DNA from: Globisporangium splendens
Lineage: Eukaryota > Oomycota > Peronosporomycetes > Pythiales > Pythiaceae
Reading direction: 5' to 3'
Assembly: GCA_006386115.1 (NCBI GenBank)
Contig: VFIW01000008.1
Coordinates: 496,001-560,000 of the forward strand
Length of the DNA: 64,000 nucleotides
The notes under the pieces were generated by a model. The model made no database searches. It was given only the letters and a program-made list of their open reading frames with translations, and was not told the DNA's origin. A program made the position numbers and the translations under genes. Below are positions 9,909 to 21,300 of this stretch, one piece after another (positions within the stretch are counted from its first letter, which is position 1; every line of letters starts with the position of its first letter).

Positions 9909-11197
9909 TTAAACCTTTTGCTTCTTGGCGGCTTGGGCGTTGTTCTGCTCCATCTCGTTTGGAGCGCGGCCAAAGACTTCGTTCAGCTGCTGCGAGACTC
10001 GGATGAACGTGGTGCGCTGTCATTGTAAACACACACATAATCATAAAACATAGAAATTTCGTCAAACCATGAACAGCTCATCAGAATAGATACTAAGCAA
10101 AGCCAATGCATACCTTGCTGAGCTCACGCAGTTGACTGGCACCGACGTAGGTGCAGGTCGAGCGCACGCCACCAAGGATTTCCTTGGCCGTACCAGCCAC
10201 AGGACCACGGTATGGCACCGTCACGCTCTTGCCTTCACTGGCGCGGTACTCCGCGACACCACCGGCGTGCTTGTTCATCGCTTCCGACGAGCTCATGCCG
10301 TAGAACTTCTTAAAGAACTTGCCGTTGACCTCAATCTTGTCACCGCCGCTTTCGTCGTGGCCAGCGAGCATACCGCCGAGCATGACAAAATCGGCACCGG
10401 CACCGAACGCCTTGGACACATCACCGGGACAGGTGCAACCACCGTCCGAAATCACGTGGCCATTGAGACCATGGGCGGCATCAGCACACTCGAGCACAGC
10501 AGACAGTTGTGGGTACCCCACGCCCGTTTGCTTACGCGTCGTGCACACCGAGCCCGGACCAATGCCGACCTTGATAATGTCAGCTCCAGAGAGCAAAAGC
10601 TCTTCGACCATTTCGCCGGTCACAACGTTGCCGGCGATGATCGTGTGCGCGGGGAAAAGCGCACGCACATCCTTCACGGCTTGCACGAAGAACTCCGAGT
10701 ACCCGTTCGCGACATCCAAGCAGATGAAACGGATCGTTGGGTGCGCTTTGAGGATCGCCGTGGTCTTCTCAATGTCCGCAGCGCTCGAGCCGGCACTGAC
10801 GGCCACCGTTGGCAACACGTCCGGGTTCTTGGCCGCAAACTCGCTCCATTCCTCAACGGTGTAGTGCTTGTGCACACACGTGATGAACTGGAACTTGGCC
10901 AACTCAATCGCGATCTCGAACGTGCCCACCGTGTCCATGTTCGCAGCGATCACAGGCTACACACACACACACACCAAAATACGTTCATAGGGTTAGCGAC
11001 TCGGACAATTTGCGACACATATACATGACAGATATCGATATGATGGTACTTACGACTCCGGACCACGTCTGCTTGGAGTTGCGAAACGTGAACTTGCGCG
11101 TGACGTCCACTTGCGAGCGGCTCTTGAGCGTGCTTCGCTTCGGGCGAATGAGCACATCCTTGAAGTCCAAGCGGACCTCGGTCTCAATGCGCGGCAT
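9909..11197 (-). CDS. guaC: GMP reductase
   Basis: Three exons read leftward: 11197-11054, 10956-10114 and 10016-9909, giving 364 residues. The start [20 protein letters not shown], then SGV spliced to [13 protein letters not shown], is the classic N-terminus of GMP reductase. It is followed by the substrate loop GPGSVCTTR with the catalytic Cys, and by [28 protein letters not shown]. The short spacing with no CBS domains separates it from IMP dehydrogenase. The sequence closely resembles the bacterial GuaC type. The enzyme converts GMP to IMP with NADPH in purine salvage. The last exon adds a basic tail ending AKKQKV. It is divergent with GAR1, with a CA-dinucleotide run in intron 1. Confidence 0.93.
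10957..10976. repeat. CA/TG dinucleotide repeat in GMP reductase intron
   Basis: A run of about nine CA units immediately next to the intron 1 acceptor of the GMP reductase gene, where it serves as the pyrimidine/purine stretch before the splice site. Confidence 0.8.
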
Positions 11198-11785
11198 CTT
11201 GGCGGAGCTTCGAGAAGGGCTTGGGGGTCGACTTGAAGACTTGAAGCTGGAGACGACGGCTTGGAGCAGCGGCGGCGGCAGCGACTTGCGCAGGCGGCAG
11301 CAAATTGCAGAGTGAGCCTCGCTCTCTGCGGCGCGCGAGCGTTTCGGTCATGGACCCGCCCTCCTTGCCTCCCCCTTCTGGAAGTTGCAGTCGTGTCACA
11401 AACCACCGCGTCGTACACTCCTCACGTCGCCAAGTCGCTCGCATTCACCACTGAGAAACTCATTTTTCCCTCTTTATGTAGCATAAACCGTGTTGCTGAC
11501 TGAATGCATAGAAATAGAAACGATCCATCCAAGCACGTTTCTACTTTTTGCATTCAACCTCGTAATTACGCGTTTTTACTGAATGTTGATGCATGTTGCA
11601 CGAAGGTACCACTAGTTGTTGTGTGTTTTTACGAGCATCCCTGTATAAAAGCAGTTGCGTTGAGGGCTATGATTGGTTGGGCGTGATGCAGTGGCGTCTG
11701 CCAATGGCGCTCATTGCTATCCACCATTGGCACCTGGAGGAAGAGCTCCGTGTGTGAATTTCCAGCAACTCGAAGCGAAAGAAGA
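11198..11785. promoter_or_regulatory. Divergent promoter region between GMP reductase and GAR1
   Basis: 588 bases between two head-to-head starts. The left part has open frames on both strands but no family pattern. The GAR1 side contains tgtataaaagc near 11641, a good TATA-like element about 145 bases upstream of the ATG. Confidence 0.4.
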
Positions 11786-12504
11786 ATGTCGGGACGTGGC
11801 CGTGGAAGCTTTGGTGGTGGCCGTGGTGGCGGTCGTGGCGGTGGCCGCGGCGGCAGCTTCGGCGGTCGTGGCGGTCGTGGCGGTGGTCGTGGTGGCTTTA
11901 ACCGCGAGCCTGAGGGTCCTCCAGCGTTCGTTGTTGGTACGTTTGCTCTCTGTTGTTTGTTGTGTATATTTGCAAGATTGAGTTTGATGCTTGATGCATG
12001 TACTGATGTGGATGTGGTGGTGATTGCCATGTTTTAGAATTGGGCTCGTTCATGCACGCGTGTGAGAACGAGATGGTGTACAAGAGCACGAACGACAAGG
12101 TGCCGTACTTTAACGCGGGCGCGTTCCTCGAAAACAAGACCCGCATCGGCAAGGTCGACGAGATCCTGGGCAACATCAACGAAGTCATGTTCACAGTGAA
12201 GCCAGATACGGGCGTGTCGGCCGCGTCGTTCAAGGCTGGTGACAAGGTGTTCATCAGCCCAGACAAGCTGTTACCGTTGAGCAGATTCACTGAGCAACCA
12301 AAGAAGGCTGCTGGTGGTGCCGGTGGTCGCGGTGGCGGCCGTGGCGGTGGTCGCGGTGGTGGCCGTGGCGGCGGTCGCGGAGGCTTCGGTGGCCGTGGTG
12401 GTGCTCCAGGCGGTCGCGGCTTCGGTGGCCGTGGCAGTGGTCGTGGCGGCGGCTTCGGCGGCCGTGGCGGTGGCCGTGGTGGTGGCCGCGGTGGCCGCTT
12501 CTAG
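11786..12504 (+). CDS. GAR1: H/ACA ribonucleoprotein subunit GAR1
   Basis: Two exons: 11786-11936 and 12038-12504, 205 residues. N- and C-terminal glycine/arginine-rich (GAR) tails flank a central core with [41 protein letters not shown] and [13 protein letters not shown]. This GAR-core-GAR arrangement is diagnostic of GAR1. GAR1 binds the Cbf5/dyskerin subunit and is required for pseudouridylation of rRNA in the nucleolus. The RGG repeats at nucleotide level are a ggtggccgtggc-type tandem array on both sides of the core. Confidence 0.95.
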
Positions 12505-13123
12505 GTTATTATATCGTAGATTATCATTGTAATTCTCAGAAAAAAGAAAACAAAAAATGATGTATGTAACTCAACCACTGGACTTGGAAACTTGCTTCTG
12601 CTGAGTGTTGTCTTCTGTGATGATGCTTGACACCGTTGTCTCTGATGTTTGCGTTGTGGTCCTGGAACAGCTGCGCCAGCTACTTTCTTCTGCTGAAAGT
12701 GCCAAACGAGAGTCAACCTCTCATTTAGGATTTCCTTTTTTGATCCATACGAGTCCACCAAACAGCAGCCTAAGACCACAATGGTGACACTCATGCACAG
12801 TGGGGTAATTCAGTCAGTCGGCTTGGAACGAACGTGGATTGTGTTTTTGTTTCAACTTTCTCGAAAAAGAGAGGTTATGACCGTAAATCAGGCAATGAAT
12901 TTTGGCTCACAAACCTGGGTGATAAAGATATTTTGACTGCATATATTCCGAAAGTCATTTTAGTTTTCTCTCAGCTACCTTGACGCATTGTTCGCTCTCG
13001 TATCGACTGCATCCATTCGTTGCTCGATAGCATCCTGGAACCATTAGAACGTCATTCCAGTGGGTGTCAGGAACAAAGGTACACTCGACCAACGTTGCGC
13101 TTCATCTCAGTGAATCGTTTCGC
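12505..13123. other. Convergent intergenic region, nothing recognised
   Basis: About 620 bases between the end of GAR1 and the end of the SmG gene. No ORF with family pattern, tRNA box or repeat was recognised. Confidence 0.4.
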
Positions 13124-13484
13124 CTACAGTCGTTCTAAGCATTCGAACTGCACGATGCTGTTGCCACGGATCACCTAAAAGTCAAGCGTTGTAGCACCAC
13201 ACACGATACACAAAAACACGTTAAGACCATCCTCCCCAGCGCCATCACAAAGATCCCTCAGTCTCTGCATCAATGCAGCATAAACGCAGCGCTCTTCGTC
13301 TTACCACCATGCCGATGCGGTTGGATTCCGTCGCGGACACTTCCTCCACGGTCTTGTCGAGCGTGACGTTCATGAACTGGTCAAAGCCGCGCAGCACGCC
13401 CGTGACCTTGCGGTTCCCGTTGAGCTTCAGGCTCAGTCGCTTGTCCATGTATCGCTTGAGATCTGGTCCGGCCGCCTTCACCAT
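13124..13484 (-). CDS. SNRPG: Small nuclear ribonucleoprotein G (SmG)
   Basis: Two exons read leftward: 13484-13305 and 13174-13124, 76 residues, the same length as human SmG. Sm1 motif: LKRYMDKRLSLKLNGNRKVTGVLRGFDQFMN. Sm2: GMVVIRGNSIVQFECLE, split by the intron after GMV. SmG is one of seven Sm proteins forming the ring on U1, U2, U4 and U5 snRNAs. The start was chosen at MVKAAGPDLK; the frame is open upstream but the extension is not Sm-like. Confidence 0.95.
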
Positions 13485-14005
13485 CTTGAGATTTCTATTG
13501 CTGCTTTCTTTTGCTTGGAGTGTGTTGCTTGCTGGTGCGCTCCATTCACAGCAAAAAGTCCCCAAAGAGTCGAACCAAACTTTACGAGAGAGTATCCGGA
13601 TACCATTTGCGAACTCATCAACTCATGTATAGTGTATAGTATACGTCGAATGTGACATAGAGTTTAAAACAACTAAAACAACTCAAGTCGAAGGTTGCGC
13701 GATTGTCGCAGGTAAATGACGTTGAACTCAGCTAAATCGTTTCCATTTCCCCATCGTTTTAGCTGCGAAAGATGAAAACAAACCGACAGAGCATCTTTTT
13801 TCTTTTCGTGAGAAAAGTGTTTTAAACACTTGCGTACATTCTGGAAGAAATCAAGGTGCGAGTGAGAGTGATGTTCAGCTGGAAGAGGGAGGTGGGGTGT
13901 GTGTGTGCTGAAGGCAGGCAGCAAATTGGTCGTTTCCGCACACAACACTTCAGAAAATTCCGCCAAACGCAGAAGAGCAAAGAAAACAGGACCACACCGA
14001 GCACG
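13485..14005. promoter_or_regulatory. Divergent promoter region between SmG and MBF1
   Basis: About 520 bases between two head-to-head housekeeping starts. It contains A/T-rich stretches and a direct repeat tgtatagtgtatagtatac near 13625. No gene recognised. Confidence 0.35.
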
Positions 14006-14537
14006 ATGAGCTTCGCACAGGGACAAGACTGGAACACGGCCGGATGGAGCAGCAAGGGCCCGGCGACGGGTGCTGCCAAGTCGCAGCAGATGAACGCCGC
14101 GCGTCGCCAGGGCAACGTCGTCGCTGAAGCCAAGCGTACGTTCAACAAGCACGCAGCTTTCTGAAATGGGAATTGTACGTAGAGGAGCGTGTTAAACTGA
14201 CGTGGCCGAACTTTTTGTTGTTGTTGTAGACATGGCTGGGACCAACAAGAGCTCGCACTCGGGTGCGAACGTGAACATGCGCAAGCTGGAAGAAGATACG
14301 GAGACGTTCAAGCACAATGTCGTTGACCGAAATTTGTCGCAGGCGCTGATCAAGGCTCGTACGGAAAAGAAGATGACCCAGAAGGCGCTCGCCACGTCGA
14401 TCAACGAAAAGCCCCAGGTGATTGCCGAGTACGAATCTGGGAAGGCGATTCCGAACGGACAGATTATTGCCAAGCTGGAGCGTGCGCTTGGCACGAAGCT
14501 GCCACGTGGTCCACCAAAGAAGAAGTCGACTGCGTAA
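14006..14537 (+). CDS. MBF1: Multiprotein bridging factor 1
   Basis: Two exons: 14006-14135 and 14230-14537, 145 residues. The N-terminus contains DWNTAGWSSKGP, typical of MBF1. The C-terminal Cro/C1-type helix-turn-helix reads LIKARTEKKMTQKALATSIN, then EKPQVIAEYESGKAIPNGQI and LERALGTKL. The intron lies at the usual N-terminal linker. MBF1 is a transcription coactivator bridging bZIP factors and TBP and also acts on stalled ribosomes. Confidence 0.95.
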
Positions 14538-14641
14538 GCTTTCGGTCTTTTCATCTTCTTAAGTTAGGTGATCGGCGGGCACCCTGAAGAACGGACGCCG
14601 CAAAAAAGCATTCAAAGACGGAGGGATGCATCCTAGACAGA

Positions 14642-15774
14642 TTATAGCAGTGTATTCTCTACGAGTGTAAATGTATGAATCGGCAAACCCAACGCTGAGA
14701 GAGATCAAGTCGTATGAATCGCAGGTGCCTTTATCGCACGAACGTGATGTAATACGTGGCTTTATAATACACGCCAACTCACCAAGACGATAGATCCGCT
14801 TGTTGACGTGAAAGTGAACCCATGTATACGACACAAGGATGTCCATCGGTTGTGGCGAAGTCGCGTCCGCGTGCGTCTCCCTCACGCACTTTGCTTCGAA
14901 GTACGAGGTTAGCGTCGCAGAGCTTTCAAGAATGCCAATGCTAAAAAGACGATCAGGTGGGAAATCGATGGCACAGGCAACGCTTGCATCAAAGCCATTA
15001 GAAATTACAGACGGCATTCTTTGATTGACAGGCATTAACGCAACAAGAAACACAACCAACGCCGACGACTTGGCTGCACAGAGGAGCACTCAGCGTACTC
15101 GGGTGGACCCGTGTGCAAGCTGACAGCATGGTCGTAGAAGTACTCAAGAACCCAGTGTACACCATTCATCAAGCGCTGCCAACAATCGCAGACCTTCTTC
15201 GCAATCCATTTCCAGATTCGTCGATAAAGAGTTTTCGTCTCCCTCGTCTTGTCTCGCGTGTATTGCTCAATGATGACTCGCAAAGTGTTCAGCCGCTGCT
15301 GCCACCATTGGTCGAACTCGCGATCGTCTTGGGCCACTGGGTTCGAAATGAGTTCGCATAGCGGTGGCGGTATTTGCCCAAAACGTGCACTGGTACAGAC
15401 TTCAGGTCGCCTTCGTTACCAAAGTAGTGGCCGATGGTCCGAAATGGCTTCATGAAGAGGTCTTTCTGCAAATACACTTCGAGAGTCTCCGATGACACAT
15501 CTTCCTGAGTGAGTAGGTCAATGTCATCTTCACTAAGCCATTCATGTTGCTTCTTCTCCTGAAGGGCTTGATCAGTGTGGTCTTCATCACGCCGTTCATT
15601 GTCGAGCTCCTTTGCCAGGTAAAGCTCCAGTTTGATCGCGGGAAAGATGAAATGCACCTTTTGTTCGATAAACTCCTTGAGCTTCGCGACGCGTACAGCC
15701 TCACCGACTTCTAGCTCGACACAGTCGTTGCTTGATCCAATCACTTGGCACACGAGTGATATCATCGTAGACAC
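14642..15774 (-). pseudogene. Crinkler (CRN)-like gene with one frameshift
   Basis: Reading leftward, the N-terminus (MISLVCQVIGSSNDC, then KLELYLAKE, then WLSEDD and FMKPFRTIGHYF) has the order of a Crinkler N-terminal domain: ubiquitin-like strand, LxLFLAK motif, then a W-L-x-x-D and a conserved F.P/H-F end. At about 15375-15380 the frame must shift by one base (VHVLG, then GQIPPPLC). After that everything is consistent. EFDQWWQQRLNTLRV runs to a donor at 15098, an 80-nt intron, exon 15018-14783, a second intron, and a last exon ending at TAA 14642. The novel C-terminal part (PPDRLFSIGILESSATL, YTWVHFHVNKRIYRL) was not recognised. No classical signal peptide, as is common in CRNs. Either recently inactivated or a sequencing indel. 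Confidence 0.6.
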
Positions 15775-15839
15775 TGGTAGTCGCGGAGGGAGTGGATTCG
15801 TTGTGCGAAACTATGAATGGCAAGTGCCGCGCAAAGAAG

Positions 15840-16445
15840 TACTCACTGGTGGGTCAAGAAGAATCAAATCCATTTCAAATGGCAGTTGATTGCTTTCGAG
15901 TACTGCTCAAACCGCCACTCCGGAGTCAAGACAAAGACAAATGAAGGAACCTATCTCAAGCCGTTTTGCACGTGCAGAATCTCCACAATGTACAGCGTTC
16001 GCATCAGCGCACAGAGCAGCATCCGGTCGGCAGAACGTCGCCTGCCATGGTTCGGTTGCGCTGGGACAGGTAGTGGCGGTCGTTCACCACAACATCTATC
16101 TCTGCCCCTTGTATTCCTTGTCTTCTTCGCAAAAGTAGTGGTTGAGCCTATGAAATGGCTCCATCAAGGTGTCTTTCCTTGAACCTTTGGCGGAACACCT
16201 CATTGAGTGAGAAGCTCTAGATCCTCGTCATTTTCTTGACCTTTTTTTCTCTTTCTCGGCAGAGAAGAGGTCCAATTCCCGCGCAGGAAAGTGAAAGCAG
16301 CTCCTGTTTGATGCGGGCTTTGAGACCAAAGGTGGGATAAGCGCCATTGGTGTGCGCATAATAGCAAGCGTGCTTGGATCGCGCTAATTGTCGAGGAGAT
16401 GATCATGAGATGAATTGTGGATTTCCTCGGTGTCAAAGACACCAA
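15840..16445 (-). pseudogene. Decayed second Crinkler-like copy
   Basis: Fragments in shifting frames parallel the neighbouring CRN-like gene: a Lys/Arg-rich stretch where the LxLYLAK motif should be (near 16260-16320), LELLTQ near 16215, and LMEPFHRLNHYFCEED near 16140-16170. The end, TPEWRFEQYSKAINCH then MDLILLDPP near 15850-15930, recurs in the relic at 31.2 kb. Several stops and frameshifts make it non-coding. It lies directly upstream of the less damaged copy in the same orientation, so the two are tandem. Confidence 0.5.
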
Positions 16446-16755
16446 GATGGATGCACTTGAATAGGTCTCAGACTCAGATGTCGTTTCGACTCCGACCAGT
16501 TCAGTTCACATGTCACTATTTGTGTTTGCATGTCTCTATTGCAGATCGTACTTAGTGGAATCATACACACGCGTAATTACGCGGGTCGTAAAAAGAGACC
16601 GACCAAAGTCTCGCTACCAGCCAACCAACCAATGGGTTTGACTGGCAAAGCACCAATGACACGAACGGGTAGGGTGCGATGGTGGCCAAACTGGTGCAGC
16701 TCCCCCAATAATACCAGCAGCGCGTGACATTTGACGAAAGCGATAAAAAGCCATC
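16446..16755. promoter_or_regulatory. Upstream region of ribosomal protein P1
   Basis: About 310 bases between the CRN relic and the P1 start. No ORF with a family pattern. Near 16568 the palindrome cgcgtaattacgcg could be a factor-binding site. Confidence 0.35.
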
Positions 16756-17248
16756 ATGTCTATGAGCAAGGAACAACACGACGAACTTTGCGTCTCGTAC
16801 GCCTCGTTGGTGCTTTTCGACGGGGAAGCCGAAATCACCTCGGATGCCATCTCCGCCGTGATCGCCGCTTCGGGTAACGAAGTCGCGCCATACTGGCCAA
16901 CTCTGTTCGCCAGCCTCTTGGCCAAGAGCGACAAGGTCTTGGAATTGATCTCCTCGGGTGGTCCAGCCGCTGCTGGTGCCGCTGCCGTCGGTGGCGCCGC
17001 CGCTGCCGGTGGTGAAGAAGCCGCCGCTGAAGAAGAGAAGGAAGAGGAAGAAGAAGCCGTACGTTGTCGCTTTGTTATTGTTTGTAATGCGTGCGTGCCT
17101 GCGATTGTCAAGTCTGCAGGGGCGCTCCATGGTATGTGATTCACGGAATGTGATGGAGGACTAACGTTTCCTGTGTGATTTGTGCTATTTTCTATAACAG
17201 GACATTGGCGGTGGTATGGACATGTTCGGTGGTGGTGCTGACTACTAA
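16756..17248 (+). CDS. RPLP1: 60S acidic ribosomal protein P1
   Basis: Two exons: 16756-17058 and 17201-17248, 116 residues. The N-terminal dimerisation helices (CVSYASLVLFDGEAEITSD, APYWPTLFASLLAK) are followed by an Ala/Gly hinge and a Glu/Lys-rich segment. Across the intron comes the C-terminal end DIGGGMDMFGGGADY. The family's usual last residues are (S)DDDMGFGLFD, so the tail here is a variant rich in Gly and ending in Tyr. P1 forms the lateral stalk with P0 and P2 and recruits elongation factors. Confidence 0.93.
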
Positions 17249-17408
17249 ACTACCCAGTAGCCAATATCAAGTACTATTAGATCCTCTGCAGTCGATGACG
17301 TCTTATCGCTAATCAACTGTTAATGGACGTTGCCCGTCTGTTGTTCCGGAGTCAATCAATTGTTCAGTGTTCTGCATCAATAGTATGCTGCCTGCGTTTG
17401 CGAGACAA

Positions 17409-18366
17409 CTACGTCAAAGGACAACTCGAGCCAGAGACAGGTTTCTTTTGAACGAGCTGGATGAGTGCACAGAACGAGAGCAGCATACAGACCAAAGGGA
17501 TGTGCGAGTACAGGTTACAGGTGCGAGCGATTCAGGACTCCAAGCGTGAAGTGTCATCTGCTCTTCATTGAGAGTCGACAATCGGCAGAACCCCTCGATC
17601 CTACAAGCAGACACCAAGTCTTACTGCATCCAGCTCCGCGTCCATCTCTCTTTTAGCGTTTCTTTCCTTGAGCAGAGCTGTAATCTCGTCCTTTGCTGCG
17701 ACTGCCTGTTTCCTGCTCAAACTAACATTACCTGGTGTCGTATCCGCTATTTTGGCGTGCAAACCGTTGGACCCCTCCCGCAAAGACCTCAGGTTTGCCT
17801 TGATGTGTTCTTCGTGTTGTGTTTCAAATTTCAAACGGTGGTCTAGGTATGAACCGAGAGCACTGAAAGTGTCTTTGCCCACAGCATTGTACGAACTATG
17901 CTTCACATGAATATTAGCATGCTACCTGTCACGTTTGATATTCTGTGTATATCTCTCGCCCGATCTTTAGGCAGCATTATTCACACCTCCATCTTGGCGT
18001 CAGTACCTGTTCAAAGCGGCTACACCTTTGCCAAGTTTTTCTGGCGCGCATTCGCCATATTCGAGGAGATCACGAATGGCTCACTACATGTCGATTCATG
18101 TAAATAATCTCATTTTCATGGCACCTCCAGTTTGCACAGATATGCCATTTCTTTCTCCATATGGTTCTCTTTTTGCAATATTCAAAACTGACCATCACTC
18201 TTGCGTCTATCAACGGTAATTTTTCGAGAAGACCTCGTCCTATGTCCTGTAGTGCTTCTCTTTTGAAAATCGGATATTCAAACTGGTCTCGTTGCGCGCG
18301 CACGAGAGGAGGAGACCCCGCGCTTATCAGCAGCTGGCGAGGAAAAGCAAGAGGCACGGGAGGCAA
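17409..18366 (-). CDS. Unrecognised multi-exon gene, coiled coil plus C-terminal membrane helix
   Basis: Leftward reading gives plausible exons: a first part containing FEYPIFKREALQDIGRGLLE up to WHICANW (about 18366-18113). After a short 41-nt intron comes EPFVISSNMANARQKNLAK. After a longer intron come HSSYNAVGKDTFSALGSYLDHRLKF and a charged helix ending REMDAELDA (17906-17630). Downstream, a hydrophobic segment IPLVCMLLSFCALIQLV followed by QKKP looks like a tail anchor. To reach it from the preceding open frame (STLNEEQMTLHAWSPES) a one-base shift is needed near 17505-17525, inside a small cctgta duplication. No family recognised; it may be a decayed gene. Exon limits are tentative. Confidence 0.35.
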
Positions 18367-18386
18367 CCCACGTCCACACAGGAGCG

Positions 18387-21300
18387 ATGCATCGCCGCAG
18401 TAGCAGCGAGAGGGACATGACGCCGTTCAGTCCGGCGCCTGGCGCGAAATGGGGCGCGCGCATCGCCACCAACCCGTTCGGTGCCTTCGCAAGCGCAGCA
18501 GGCGGCGACGAGCAGGCGTCCTCCGATGCCGAGAGCGAGTGGAAGGATTCCGCGGCGTTTCTCCAGGAAGTCGATGAGAGCAACAACAACAGCAGCAACG
18601 TGAGCTCCGCATTTGGCTTTGTCCATGGAAAAGAGAACTTGACGCCGAGTCGACGGAATATTCACATCTACGGACGCAGTGCGGCGGCAGTGACGACGAC
18701 CCCGCGCTCGAAGACTGCGATTCGATCCGATATTGTGCGACCACCACGCGCACCACCGACGCCGACAACAAGGTTATTTATGCCGTCGCCGTCGCCATCG
18801 AAAGAGAAATTTAGTGTGCTCGGAAAGCGTCAGCATGCGTGGACAGGACAAGCCAGGATCCCATCGCCCAGCAAACGGTTTCCTCGACGTGCGAGCAAGA
18901 GCGACTCACCCTCGATTGCAGGTTCAGAGACCGGACAAATAGATGGTGATATGTCTTCGCAGGTAACGGAACACGTGACGCTGGTGGTGAACGATTTCAA
19001 TACCGTGCCTCAGCTTAACTTTGGGAAAGTTCCGATTGGCGACCGCAAGAGCTTGCAGCTGACACTACACAACCCGAGCGTCTTGGGGAATGCGCGCATA
19101 AAGTATGAAGGCTATTCTCTCGTGCACAAGGAAAGCGGGCACAGGCAACCGAGCGAAAAGCTTCGTTTCAAGTGCGATCTTCACGTTTGCGTTGTCCCAG
19201 CGGAAAGTTCGGTCTTGCTTCGTATCACATTTGAGCCGACCGATGAAGATCTGGAGCGTGACGTCACGGCATTGATGCGGTTCACTGTGAACGACAGATA
19301 CAAAGTACAGTGCAGAGTTTCTGGGGCTGCGGTGGCGAGAGCTCTCAAGGTGTCTAGATTTAGAGGCAGGGGTGCATTTGCTCCGATGGGACAAGGTGCA
19401 CCAAATGCAACACTCGATCAAATCGTCGAATCTCAAGTGGTCAACAAGGAGACCAAATCTGTCGAGAATGATCGGAAGCAAATCGTCACGAGCGGAAAAG
19501 TTGTGTTACACAATGCACAATCGCGTTTTGAATCGAAGAAGAGAGAAGCCTTGGTGTTTGATATGACTCCTACTCGAAAACGGAAAGTGAAGCGACTTCG
19601 GAGTGAGGATGCGAATGACGGCGGCACTCCGAATAAATTGGTGCCGGCATCCAGCAAGAAGCTGTCTGACAGTGCAACGCAATCTGCTGGCGGAGCCAAT
19701 TCTTTCGTAGGCTCGTGGTGGAGCCAAAGGAAGATTGTGTACGATGAGCACTGGATGGTCAAGCAAGAAGAAGGTTTTACGAAATGGATGAACTACGTTC
19801 TCGTTGACTCGAATGCACAGCGCTTCATGGAAGAAGAAGAAATTCAAGCACAGGATGATGAAAGAAATAATGGCCAGAAGCGAAGACGCACGAAGCGAAA
19901 ATTCGATTTCTCCTCATTGAGGATCCTGGCACAGACTCGAATGGAGAGTTCATGGACGCGGTCAGCCTATGACATTTACCACTCTCCGGCCATGGATGAC
20001 ATCTTGTTCGACCTGCAAGAGGAGATTTCGAAGAAAAAGCTGTCTTCCCGAGGCGATCGTCCAGTGTACGCGGACGTTGGCTTGCAAGAAGAGCTGATCG
20101 CTCTGCTCAACAACTACCATCCTGTTTGGCTGCGTCTTGGATTAGAAGCCGTGCTTGGCCAAAAGGTGATGAAAGATGAACGATGCTCTTTAAGATCTAT
20201 GTTTTCGATCCCCGCCAAGAAGAACTCCAAGCCCACGAAAATGCCGCGAGCCTTGCGAAGGATCATTTTGCATCACTTGGTTCATGATTTGCAGGTCGCA
20301 AGAAAATTTCGTCTGGTGAAAAATCTGAGAACACCAATAGATGGTTCGTTGAACGTCAGCGATGCTGGAAGTGGCCGCGCTGCGAAAAACTATTTTGTGA
20401 ACAAGAAGAAAAACATCACCGGGCGAGAGTATTTCGACGCACTGATGGATAGTTTCATCTTGAAGTTTTTGATGCTGATCAAGTTTCTCGACACGGCTGT
20501 TGGCTACCGAGTGGATAAGTTTATGCACTTCCCGTGCCTTTTTCGTGTTTCACCAGTTTCTGCGGGAAAGAAGTCACAAGATTGCAGTGAAGACGAGAAG
20601 AAGATCAAGAGCTCTCAGCGAATGGTGGCTGAATTCTGTCGTTTGTTCCTGTCAAGTGAAGGGCGGATTGACAAGCATCTGAAGCAACTTGGCTATGTCC
20701 TGACGCACCAGCAGACTCCATTGGATGAAATTGATGTCGAGATCAAGAACCTTGCGGTAGACCTACGTGATGGTGTTCGACTCGCTAAATTGATGGAAGC
20801 ACTGACTTCTTCCACTCAATCAAATGAAGCGGCCACTAAACCCTTGTCAAGCTACCTCCGTGTTCCTGCGCTATCAAGACTTCAAAAAGTACACAATGTC
20901 GAAATTTGCCTGCACTACCTGGAAGAGAAATGTGGTCAAGATGTTCTGGAGAGTATCAAAAGTGCAACAAACGTGACAGTCCATCTCAACAAGAAGGTTA
21001 CTGGGTCATCCGGCTTCGCGAGTCTGCAGAATCAAGTCGATGAGAAGTTGGTGGAGAAAATTGCAAAAGAAATTGTTGATGGCCACCGAGAGAAGACACT
21101 TGCTTTGTGCTGGAAGCTCATCAGTTGCTTTCAGTTGCAATCACTTGTTGACGTCGACGCTGTCAGGGACGAGATCGATTACATTCAGAACCGAATGAGC
21201 TTTCGAGCTGCCGAGTTCTTAGAGCGAGAACAGAAGAACTCTCCCTTGGAAGGATTAACCGCCGAAGCGACTGAAGATCAAGTATATGGGTTACTGTTAG

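Noticed and set aside
11629..12030. Minus-strand Pro/Arg-rich frame across GAR1
   Set aside because: It is the antisense image of the GAR repeat; composition mirrors RGG codons.
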